A DNA stretch of 64,000 nucleotides from Cordylochernes scorpioides (taxonomy: Eukaryota > Arthropoda > Arachnida > Pseudoscorpiones > Chernetidae), in the NCBI GenBank assembly GCA_030710605.1, contig CP092886.1:55493382-55557381 (forward strand), read 5' to 3'. Below the pieces are notes generated by a model, which saw only the letters and a list, made by a program, of their open reading frames with translations, was not told the origin of the DNA and searched no databases. Of this stretch, positions 53,366-61,765 are shown one piece after another. A program made the position numbers and the translations under genes. Within the stretch, counting starts at the first letter, position 1. The number at the start of each line of letters is the position of its first letter.

Positions 53366-53436
53366 AGCATCGGCCGGGAATCGAACCCGGACCGCCCGCG
53401 TGACAGGCGAGCATTCTACCACTGAACCACCGATGC
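53366..53436 (-). tRNA. tRNA-Gly body with GTC anticodon
   Basis: Minus strand GCATCGG ... CCGATGC gives a seven-pair acceptor stem; D arm TGGTTCAGTGGTAGAATG is that of tRNA-Gly. Anticodon arm CTCGC-CTGTCAC-GCGGG is fully paired with GTC at 53404-53402. T arm CCGGG-TTCGATT-CCCGG. A T-run follows (Pol III stop). Only the anticodon (GCC to GTC) and the discriminator (T for A) depart from tRNA-Gly-GCC. The fold is intact, so transcription is possible. It lies inside the inner Helitron, with 5' and 3' flanks shared with 52570-52720. Confidence 0.7.
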
Positions 53437-53834
53437 TTAAAAAAAATGGCCATATTTAGGTATTCATTCCATTCCGGATTAGTCCGCGTAAAAAAAAGTT
53501 CTTCAAATGAAAAAAAGAAATAGCCAAAAATATTAATCAAAATGCAGCCGAAAATTTTCCTCAGGTTTATAAAAAGCGACATGCAAAATTTGGTACCAAT
53601 TGGTTCAGTAGTTTTTGAGTTTATCGCGAAACAGACAGACAGACAGAAATTGACTTTTATATATATAGAGAAGAGACAAGAATGACATCCACGGCGCCAA
53701 TTTATAATTGTAACGAATAGTATTTGAATAAAAGCATTTAATCGGGTAAAACCCGGGCGTTGCCCGGGTCATTCGGCTAGTACAGTATATGCTGAAAGGT
53801 ACAACTTCCTCAAGTTTTTTCCATGAGTGTATAT

Positions 53835-54403
53835 AATATGATATTAAAATAAATGTTCTCCCTCTTTTTTACATTCCTTTGTATCTTTCATGAGAGAGAA
53901 TCTGTATATAAGATTAAAGCTCTTAATGGAGATATTAATTGATGATTAGATACGATTTTCCTTGTTAATAATTTCAAGTTTTCTCTTTCACTTTTGTAAA
54001 AATTAATATAAAGTTATTATATAGGGAAAAAAATTGAATTGGAAAAAAATATTGATGAAAAATTTATTTTTATTAAATAAAAATAGGATATTGAAACAAT
54101 TTGAAGCAGAAAGAAATTAGAAGGTTAGGTAACGATATGAAATTGTATCAGCAGACGATGATATAACCAGATGTTGCTTACCAAAAGTTCATATATAGAG
54201 CAATATCCAGGATTTAATGAAATTTGTATATGATCATAAAAGGATCATTTTACTAACTAAAAACGTAGGACAAAATTAATTTCTCAAGTTATCACAAAAT
54301 AAGAGAAATAAATTGTCCATAGATATACTTATGTGAAAAAATAATAGAAAAAAAAAAATAAAAAGGTCAGGTGTTGATATTAAAAATAAAAAATAAAAAA
54401 GGC
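53835..54403. other. No gene recognised
   Basis: AT-rich with A tracts. Confidence 0.3.
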
Positions 54404-54404
54404 A

Positions 54405-55495
54405 TATCCTCACCAGGAAACATGTGCTTTTCAGAAGGCAGAGCGCCATCTGGTGGAACAGAAATCAACTAAACATTGATTTAGCCTGTTCCCTGATATT
54501 TGGCCAACCCAATCTATATATATAAAATTGAATGTCTGTGTGTGTGTCTGTGTGTGTGTGTGTCTGTCTGTCCTCTATGGATTCGAAAACCATACATCCA
54601 ATCGCCGTGAAAATTTGGGATATTATTAGGTGTATCCCCGGAAAGGTTTACGAAAAATAATTTCTTGAATATCTTTAATATCCTTAGAGTTATTTGCAGA
54701 TTTGTAGCTTTAACTCGCAAGCAACGCCACCTTAGGCTTAGGTCTGCCCCCCCGTCCGGCCGCCGGCCATTGGACAGTCCAAGTTTCCACCGACCAATCA
54801 GAGGGATCAAGAGCCCCCCCTCCCCCCCCCCCCTCCCCCCCTCCCCCCCACCCCCGTCCGGCCGCCGGCCAATCAGAGGGATCAAGAGGTCCTGGCGCTG
54901 GGGGGGCGGGTAACCTCCGGGAACTACGTCCATATCGAGTAATTTTCAAGGGACCGGGAAAATATGTAGATAAAACGATGATTTTGTAATGTAGAAAATT
55001 AGGAAAGACAAAATTCAGGATGACACGGCACACAGGGACCGGGAAAAAATAATCACTTTATCGAGAGATTCACCACCATGATTTTATTCAACTTATCGAA
55101 TATTTTTCAAGGGACCGGAAAAATATGTTCACTAGATAAAACGATGATTTTGTAATGTAGAAAATTATGGAAGACAAAATTCAGGATGACACGGCACACA
55201 GGGACCGGGAAAAAATGTTCACTTTATCGAGAGATTCAAATTTACGAGTTTCAAATTATCAAAATATATCTTTTTTTTTATACGTTTATAGAGAATTGTT
55301 TTAACAAATGTTCGTTAGACAAACCTTTACTCGGGTAAAACCTCGGGCGAAGCCGGGTACGTCCGCTAGTTTCTTGATAAATCAAGAAAAGCCATCCACG
55401 AACACGTTTCGCGCTGTTGGCGCTCGTCAGCGGGGAGTAGGCTGTACCACTGCGACCAAAAAGATTTTTGGTCCCAGAGGCTTCTTGAGAAACCA
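54405..55495. repeat. AGCGCCATCT/TCAAGAAAAGCC repeat, split by a Helitron
   Basis: Left part 54405-54512 (cagagcgccatctggtggaa, cagaaatcaactaaacattg, ttggccaaccca) and right part 55370-55495 (tttcttgataaatcaagaaa, cgttggcgctcgtcag-like block, ctgtaccactgcgaccaaaa) are continuous in the paralogue at 57470-57690. The Helitron sits exactly at the break. Confidence 0.8.
54513..55369 (+). mobile_element. 857-bp non-autonomous Helitron (plus)
   Basis: A|TCTATATATATAAAATTGAA at the 5' end, CTGTGTG/CTGTCTG repeats, then a 3' end CTCGGGCGAAGCCGGGT hairpin, ACGTCCG, CTAG (55366-55369) |T. The interior has a duplicated block gtccggccgccggcca ... atcagagggatcaagag around a C-rich run (54814-54860), and two ~170-base direct repeats (54949-55100 and 55118-55240) with aagggaccgggaaaat. 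No helicase. The 3' terminal sequence differs from the GTTGCCCGGG subfamily elsewhere here. The insertion site is verified by the paralogue at 57570. Confidence 0.9.
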
Positions 55496-55689
55496 AAAAA
55501 AAAAAAAAGGGTATTTAAGGCCAAACTTGCGTAAATACGCTTAACATGTGAAAAAATATATAATAGAAAAAAGCACATGTGCCCTTGGTCAGGATATGCC
55601 TTTTATTTTTAGATATATTTATGCATTAATAAAATTTATTCTTGGTTAAGTTGAATTGTATGAGAGGTATTTAAAATTCTAACTAATTT

Positions 55690-56110
55690 TCACAATAAGT
55701 TTTTTTTTCATTAGAACTGCCAGACCTTTATTAGAACTGCTAGACTTTTATTAGAAGTGCCAGCCGCTCGAGTATTTTGACAGTGCATGCGCGCTGCGTG
55801 GATATTTGCAGCCTACATTTTGGGAAAAAGTCATAGAAAATATATTATAGCTATTTACATTCTATGTTTTACTCTAATATTTGGGGTTAAGGAAAAGTTG
55901 TCTATTTTTTTAGGGGAACAATAGTTAATAAAAACTGTGAGGTAAATGGATCTATGGTTTTCTTCTAAGGGATCGCTACTGTGTTGGCAACTCAATCTTT
56001 CTGTGTTTATTCTCTTATATTAATTATATATATATAGATACAAGAGATTCTAAAATTAATCTTTGGTATTTTCTCTGGATATTTCTGTAGTGGCATTTGT
56101 GCTAATACAG
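55690..56110 (-). pseudogene. Penelope-like relic: 3' region and endonuclease end
   Basis: On the minus strand 56110-55935 gives CHYRNIQRKYQRL-like residues and, after AT insertions, a RNIDLPTQYRSL-like end, followed downstream (55810-55700) by the cgcagcgcgcatgcactgtc 3' block. The order matches 13830-13395. Three short direct repeats (ttattagaactgccagac-like) sit at 55705-55760. Confidence 0.6.
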
Positions 56111-56171
56111 AAATATCAAGAGAAAATACCAAAGATTAATTTTAGAAATTAGGGATAATAATAATAAAAAA

Positions 56172-56484
56172 GAGTAATATTCTGTTGAGTATTTCTCATA
56201 CATTGAATAATTGAATTAAATTATAAATAATAAAATATAAATTATTTCTTCGCCACAATATCGATTATAGATACAATATATTCTAAAATTAATCTTTGGT
56301 ATTTGTTTTTGAAATTTCTGTTTTAGCACAAATGCCGTTACAGAAATGCCAAGAGCAAATAACAAAGAGTAATTTTAGAATCTATTGTATCTATAATGAA
56401 TATTGTGGCGAATAAAAAAATTATATTTTATTGTTTATAATTTAATTAATCGATGTGAAAATACTCAACAGAATATTACTCTGT
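56172..56484. repeat. ~310-bp palindrome made of inverted Penelope-derived pieces
   Basis: agagtaatattctgttgagt (left) and actcaacagaatattactct (right) start the arms, which stay complementary through cgccacaatat, gatacaatatattctaaaat and ctttggtatttg to the centre near 56330. The inner sequence resembles the endonuclease-end coding segment at 56040-56110. Looks like an inverted duplication of a relic. Confidence 0.7.
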
Positions 56485-56559
56485 ATTTATGAAATCATCA
56501 TATATGTTCCATAGCTTACTTGTTCAATATTCTCTAGCTGTAGATAGTTTTTTGTTGTT

Positions 56560-56745
56560 GAGCTGCCCAACCTTTGAACTACAGCGATTCCAAACGGCTA
56601 TACTTATTGGACTGCCCTCATTCAATGACACTGCCCTATTGAATCTACCAAGAAACAAACCGGCCTGGAAACACTTGGTGAACTTGTTCACTAAGGCTAC
56701 CAAGACATAGTCCTAAACCACAGGACAGCCCGGGTTACCTTTATG
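56560..56745 (+). pseudogene. LINE C-terminal relic (second LINE family)
   Basis: Plus frame 56489-56710 includes LLLSCPTFELQRFQTAIL and LLNLPRNKPAWKHLVNLFTK, then a stop and ggacagcccgggttacc. The CP pair with upstream leucines is the end of an HLLxxCP-type cluster, and the rest aligns with 43135-43403. 5'-truncated. Confidence 0.6.
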
Positions 56746-56799
56746 TAACTACTTGTTGTGTTGATAATTGTCAACTTGTCTTGCTGAGGTCATCATGCT

Positions 56800-57190
56800 T
56801 ACATGCTTACATATTAATATATTCAAAGATTTGATTTCTTTGCTACAATGTAATAGAATAAACACATACAGAAATATCAAGTTTCCAACACAGTATCGAT
56901 CCCTTAAAAGAAGACTATGGATTCATTTTCCTCACAGTTTATTAACTCTTGTTCCCTTAAAAGTAAAAATAGACCCATTCCTTGTCCCTCAATATTAGAT
57001 TGAAACACAGAAACGCAAATAACTATAACATATTTCTAAAGGGTTTTTTTTAAAGATAGGCTGTAAATGTCTCCACGCTACGCGCGTGCACTATCAAAGC
57101 ACTACTAGTTAGAAATGTCAATGCTTCTCTTCAATAACCTGTCGAAGAGATAATTTCGCTTGAAAACTAGCACTTATATATAAAAGAAAC
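56800..57190 (+). pseudogene. Penelope-like relic (plus): endonuclease end and 3' region
   Basis: INTYRNIKFPTQYRSLKRRL (56850-56910) matches INRNIDLPSQYRYLRR of the relic at 13612. After a stop at ~56998 the 3' region has cacgctacgcgcgtgcacta, cctgtcgaagagataatttc and gcttgaaaactagc. Reverse in orientation to the relic at 55690, so the two flank the palindrome at 56172. Confidence 0.65.
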
Positions 57191-57199
57191 TTATTATGA

Positions 57200-57468
57200 T
57201 TTCATAATTTTAATGTTTATTCTTCTACGAAGTAATATTAAATAGAAATTTGTTGCCATTTAAAGTTGATACCCATGCATATGTCTCTGTATTGTCCAAA
57301 AGTTGTTTCAAAACAAAGATTTTCGCTCCAATTTCTTAAAACTGAAAATACACTTTACGCTGCTGGACTGAAAATATTGGTTTGAGAGAAAATTTCAGGC
57401 TACTCTTGAAGCCAATGAAAACGCTTCCCACAAATATACGAAAAATAAATTAGACATATTCTGACCAC
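57200..57468. other. No gene recognised
   Basis: AT-rich, nothing assigned. Confidence 0.3.
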
Positions 57469-57469
57469 C

Positions 57470-57690
57470 AAAATGAGTGTTTTTCAGATGGCATAGCGCC
57501 ATCTAGTGGAACAGAAATAAACTAAACGTTTATTTAATCTGTTCCATGATATTTGACCAACCCATTTTCTTTAATAGATCAAGAAAAGCCAATCACGAAC
57601 GCGTTTTGGGCTATTGGCCCTCATCGTCGTGGTGCAGGCTGTACCTCTGCGACCAAAAATATTTTGGTCCCACATACGGGCTTCATTGTA
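57470..57690. repeat. AGCGCCATCT/TCAAGAAAAGCC repeat, intact copy
   Basis: tagcgccatctagtggaaca, ttgaccaacccattttcttt, aatagatcaagaaaagccaa, gcgttttgggctattggccc and tgtacctctgcgaccaaaaa run without interruption. It is the empty-site paralogue of the Helitron insertion at 54513-55369. Confidence 0.75.
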
Positions 57691-57799
57691 AGTGCAGAGG
57701 TAAGTGGAAAACTAGGATTTGTCCAAAGTATATTCAATGTAATTTCTCAAGAATTTCCCTGGATTATTTTCTGGTCTTGGAAAGCTGAATAAACCATTT

Positions 57800-58370
57800 A
57801 CGATTTAGTTAAACGATCAAGCAAATTATATAATTCAAGAAGCGATCCATTCCCATTGAGGAATAAAGCGAAGCATAATATCAAAGAAATGGAGCAGCAA
57901 GAAGTAATTGAAAAGTTGATTGTGCAACAGATTGGTATGCACCGATAGTAATTAGGTCTAAAAATAATGATGAAATCAGAATAAGTGTCGAAGTGAAAAT
58001 ATAAAGAGAGAACGGCCTTAAATGCCTTTATTAAAAACTTGAAGTCAATTTTTGAATTGTAAAGTATTCTCAAAAAAAAAAAATTAGACGGCAACTTCGT
58101 TTCGGGGCGTGTGCTAATGGATGATAAGTCAGAAGACTTTTCAATATTTCTGACACCTTTCGGACAATTTCGATTTAGTCGAATTCCAATTGGAATCACT
58201 AGTACACCGTAGCCTTAAAAAATGAATGAATGGAATTTTAGGAAATATCGAGATATGTCATCTTAAAATAATATGACAATTCAGGATCCTACGAACAAGA
58301 ACAGGCTCACACGTCACTATTTACTACTACTCAAAAAAATCTTTAGGTTACCAAATAAGAACTGATAGAA
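57800..58370 (+). pseudogene. Ty3/Gypsy reverse transcriptase relic
   Basis: The plus strand, over several frames, reads HNIKEMEQQEVIEKL, DCATDWYAPIVIRSKNN, then LDGNFVSGRV, EDFSIFLTPFGQFRFSRIP and IGITSTP. These follow the order of the Gypsy RT fingers/palm (K(R)MEDxGVIEK...W.APIV...KLDA...F.TPFG...F.R.PFGI). The YxDD region that should follow is not clear (EICHL then AT-rich). The open minus frame over it (57798-58199) is a shadow. No LTRs were found. Confidence 0.7.
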
Positions 58371-58374
58371 TGAA

Positions 58375-58765
58375 GTCAGACGTTACAAATATACGGGCTA
58401 TGCCAGAAATTAAAATTGATGCTAATTTTTAACGCTGTTTTTATAAAATACATCTAATTAAAACTATATCTACAGACATTATACTACAATGAACAAAATT
58501 GCAAAATGAAAAAAAAAAAAGTCTGTAGAAAAAGTTTATATATATATATTTAAAAATAGCGTTAAAATTAGTACAAATTTTCCACAATAGATGGCGCTAA
58601 ATGGATAATGATATTATTTGAAATACTAGAAATACCATCGTCTCGAAATGTTGAGGAATTGAAAATATTTATAAAAAATTTATCAATTCTATTTCTATAT
58701 TTATTCCATCTTTATCTGAAATTACATATCCTTTATATGTTTTCTGACTCGGTAAAATCATTGGC
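58375..58765. other. No gene recognised
   Basis: AT-rich. One atagatggcgctaaatgg word at ~58588 recalls foldback ends. Confidence 0.3.
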
Positions 58766-58768
58766 TCT

Positions 58769-58787
58769 GGGGGGGGGGGGGGGGGGG
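58769..58787. repeat. G19 homopolymer
   Basis: Nineteen consecutive G, followed by AACTT. Length in the real genome may differ because of sequencing slippage. Confidence 0.85.
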
Positions 58788-58929
58788 AACTTATAGCAGT
58801 AATTTCCGGTCTCTAAAATATTTCTGGTCAACCAGGAATTTCTAATTCAAAAGATAAGAAATACCGAAAAATGAAAGGAAGAAATTATGGTAATTTTGGT
58901 GAAAGGTTCAGAGAGAGGCGGAAAAAATG

Positions 58930-59725
58930 TCTTGTAGGTGAACAAATGAGGATGAAGGATTTAAGATTCTTGAACAATTACAGTAAAGTGAACCAGCCAA
59001 GACCAGATCTGGCGATGTCTCCAAAAATGTCTTGTAGTGAACAAATGAAGATGAAGGATTTAAGATTCTTGAACAATTATAGTGAAGTGAACCAGCCAAG
59101 ACCAGATCTGGCGATGTCTCCAAAAATGTCTTGTAGTGAACAAATGAAGATGAAGGATTTAAGATTCTTGAACAATTATAGTGAAGTGAACCAGCCAAGA
59201 CCAGATCTGGCGATGTCTCCAAAAATGTCTTGTAGTGAACAAATGAAGATGAAGGATTTAAGATTCTTGAACAATTATAGTGAAGTGAACCAGCCAAGAC
59301 CAGATCTGGCGATGTCTCCAAAAATGTCTTGTAGTGAACAAATGAAGATGAAGGATTTAAGATTCTTGAACAATTATAGTGAAGTGAACCAGCCAAGACC
59401 AGATCTGGCGATGTCTCCAAAAATGTCTTGTAGTGAACAAATGAAGATGAAGGATTTAAGATTCTTGAACAATTATAGTAAAGTGAACCAGCCAAGACCA
59501 GATCTGGCGATGTCTCCAAAAATGTCTTGTAGTGAACAAATGAAGATGAAGGATTTAAGATTCTTGAACAATTATAGTAAAGTGAACCAGCCAAGACCAG
59601 ATCTGACGATGTCTCCAAAAATATATTGTAGTAAACAAATGAGGATGAAGGATATTAGATTCTGAAACAAAAATAGAAAAGCGAACCACAGCCAAGACCA
59701 GATCTGGTGATGTCTCCAAAAAGAC
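58930..59725. repeat. 99-bp tandem satellite
   Basis: About eight units of aacaaatgaagatgaaggat, ttaagattcttgaacaatta, tagtgaagtgaaccagccaa, gaccagatctggcgatgtct, ccaaaaatgtcttgtagtg. The central five are nearly identical and the edges diverge. 99 is a multiple of three, so the plus strand is open 58871-59665 (264 codons, 33-residue repeat with LRFLNNYSEVNQPRPDL) and the minus strand 58908-59618. Open frames on both strands argue against a protein. Confidence 0.93.
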
Positions 59726-59727
59726 AA

Positions 59728-60063
59728 TTGAGAAAAAATAAGTTCATTTAGCTCCAAAATTTAAAGATATTCTCTTTGTTAAATTTTTAGACGACATTGT
59801 GTGTGTGAAGATCAAATCTTGAAGTAAATCAAGCTGATATGTTTGTACATCCATCTTCGCATTAAGATCTATCTGGCAAATCTCCAAGGAATTCTCAAGA
59901 CCAGTACGTGGAATGTGAAACTTTAAAAATCACCTTATTTTACAAGGGCAGCAAGAGTGGTAAAGCCGCCCAAAATTCAAAGCTATTCTATGCGTGAATG
60001 AGGTGCTATATATATCTAATGAATATAGCATTCATATCATTGATTTATAATCAACAAATACTC
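59728..60063. other. No gene recognised
   Basis: Ordinary AT-rich sequence after the array. Confidence 0.3.
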
Positions 60064-60065
60064 TA

Positions 60066-60378
60066 TAAATGATGCAGTAGCGCGCCATCTCTTATAAGAA
60101 TTCGAAACTATTATAGACGCGTATGATTCTTTTTTTTTTATTAAACAAATTTCTACTGCCCTTACTGCAATGAAAAATTAATGGGAGGGTCTGGCTCATC
60201 AGTGGTGAACCTCCCAGGTGGTAGATTAAACTGGCGAAACCGCTGGGAGGGTTCACCACTGATGAGCCAGGCCCTCCCATTAATTTTTCATTGCAGTAAG
60301 GGCAGTAAAGAAAATTGTTTAATTAAAAAAAAAAAAAGAATCATACGCGTCTATAATAGTTTCGAACTCTATAAATGA
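60066..60378. mobile_element. Foldback MITE, GCGCGCCATCT family (clean copy)
   Basis: Arms of ~130 bp: cgaaactattatagacgcgt, ctactgcccttactgcaatg, ttaatgggagggtctggctc, atcagtggtgaacctcccag, mirrored after a ~25-base centre (gtggtagattaaactggcga). The left margin has gcgcgccatctc. Minus (60092-60280) and plus (60181-60378) open frames are mirror images. Best reference copy of the family in the window. Confidence 0.88.
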
Positions 60379-60379
60379 G

Positions 60380-60668
60380 TAAAAACAAGATGACGAACGA
60401 AAATTCCTTATGAATAATGAAATATTTAACTGTTATATATATATTTTATAGATCATATGTCATTCACATGAATAGTTCAAGAAGAATTCTCTCTGGATAG
60501 ATCCCACCGCCTGCTACTTTGGCCGTTATGTATGTAAATTCCACACAGCTATCCTTCACTCAGAGTTCTGTAGATTTTTCTATTCTTATAAATATATTGT
60601 ATGAGTACCTTTTAGGTTCTTATAAGCGTAGGATACATAAAGAGTGAATGAAATAGTTTTTTTAAAAT
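60380..60668. other. No gene recognised
   Basis: AT-rich. Confidence 0.3.
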
Positions 60669-60669
60669 A

Positions 60670-60870
60670 TAATATTGTCACGTGGAAAATTAGGGAAGTC
60701 AAAAGAACTTCAGTATGACACTGCAATTTATTTAAGGCAAGAACAAAAACTATGGGTGATAAACAAAAGATAGCAAAAGAGGGAAGTGTACAGAGTATAG
60801 CAAAATATAAACATAAAAAAATAATACTCTGCTAATAAAATAATAAATACTTTGTTACAATATTATTTCT
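60670..60870. repeat. Dispersed repeat, paralogue of 12872-13140
   Basis: tgtcacgtggaaaattaggg, ctgcaatttatttaaggcaa, gataaacaaaagatagc, taataaaataataaatactt in the same order as at 12872. Possibly an LTR start (TGTCACG), but no end or partner was found. Confidence 0.6.
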
Positions 60871-60874
60871 CGTT

Positions 60875-61764
60875 GGGATTTCTCTCTTTCCTAACAAAAA
60901 CTTAATCTCATTATATTACTGCTCCCATTTATAATTTCTCCTGTGAGTATTCTCTGTTAATATAGAAGTTAAAGATTCAAATTTTCCTGAAATCTAATTA
61001 TTGTAATAGTCGCTTGTGTATGTCTGACCAAAAAATATTTCTCTCAGGCGTCTTCTTCCTAAAACCATTTCTGTCGTTTAGTTAAGCAACGTGGAAAGTG
61101 ATTTGTAAAGAATTAGATAGACTTTGGGGGGCATTTCCCTAATGAGGTTTCCTTGAGTCATTATTCCTTCTCCCCCAGAATGACTCTTAATGAAGGATAA
61201 TGCCATACTCCGCACTGCCCCTGAAATCATGTCACCGACACTTTGGCCAGAGGTCGAACATTAGGTAGTACCTCCTTGAAGTGGTCTCTCTCTCTCTCTC
61301 GTGTGGGCCGCTTATGTGGAGTATTTCCCATTGATGGGGAAACCAAGAACTAGCCTTCTGCAACTTATTTGAAATGTCTTTTCTCTAAATATTCATATAT
61401 GAATCGTTATCCCTGTGTAAGACATATTAATGTTATAGATATATATACATGCCAACAGGATACACATTAATCGTTCCTCAATCTAAACGAGAAATGATTT
61501 AAATTATGTAAGTGATAAAAAAGAGCAGATTTTAAGATTAATAGCAAATCAGAGATAGATAGAGAATAAGATTTCACATACCAAATTTGATTTCGGATCA
61601 TTAAAAATGTATAAATAGCAATCATTAAAAACTCTGAGAAGAGAAGAAATCAATGTACATCTTTCTGTTATAATACATTCTCATATCTCTATAAATTATC
61701 TGTATATAAACCATTAAGAAACCAAACGCTAAGCAAATAAGACAAACCTTAAGCAAGGTGTAGT
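60875..61764. other. No gene recognised
   Basis: Mixed composition with a (CT)n run at ~61288. Nothing coding was identified. Confidence 0.3.
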
Positions 61765-61765
61765 C

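Larger units (their letters stand above)
52720..53672 (-). mobile_element. Inner Helitron (minus)
   Basis: The left end is the 3' terminus: ATAG (CTAG with one change) at 52720-52723, then gccgaatgacccgggaaacg and ttttacccgattaaatg. The right end near 53672 is the 5' terminus (tatatatagaga, CTGTCTG repeats on the minus strand). The body matches the Helitron at 2919-12775 on both sides, but ~410 bases (53080-53488), including a tRNA-Gly-like sequence, are extra. Its left part preserves the uninterrupted target of the LINE (52769-52795). Confidence 0.75.
52497..53780 (+). mobile_element. Outer Helitron (plus) with nested Helitron
   Basis: The 5' part resembles the copy at 27498 (tacagttatcagcgcgtca, tctgtcaccgtttgctttt). 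The 3' end is hairpin CCCGGGCGTTGCCCGGG, TCATTCGG, CTAG (53777-53780), then T. A tRNA-Gly-like unit sits at 52608-52678, and a minus-oriented Helitron interrupts it at 52720. The 5' terminal TC is not evident, so that boundary is approximate. Confidence 0.7.
52318..53832. mobile_element. MITE split by a Helitron
   Basis: Left part 52318-52496 (tactcatagacaaaacttaa ... ctgaatcccgatatacagta) and right part 53781-53832 (acagtatatgctgaaaggta ... ccatgagtgta) together form the MITE seen at 47098 and 38494. TA flanks both ends. The interruption is the Helitron 52497-53780; a short acagtata sequence occurs on both sides of it. Confidence 0.75.

Noticed and set aside
57798..58199. 133-codon minus-strand frame
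   Set aside because: Shadow of the Ty3/Gypsy reverse transcriptase relic on the plus strand, which carries recognisable motifs.
60670..60870. Solo LTR starting TGTCACG
   Set aside because: No TG...CA end, target duplication or paired LTR could be found, so only a dispersed repeat is reported.
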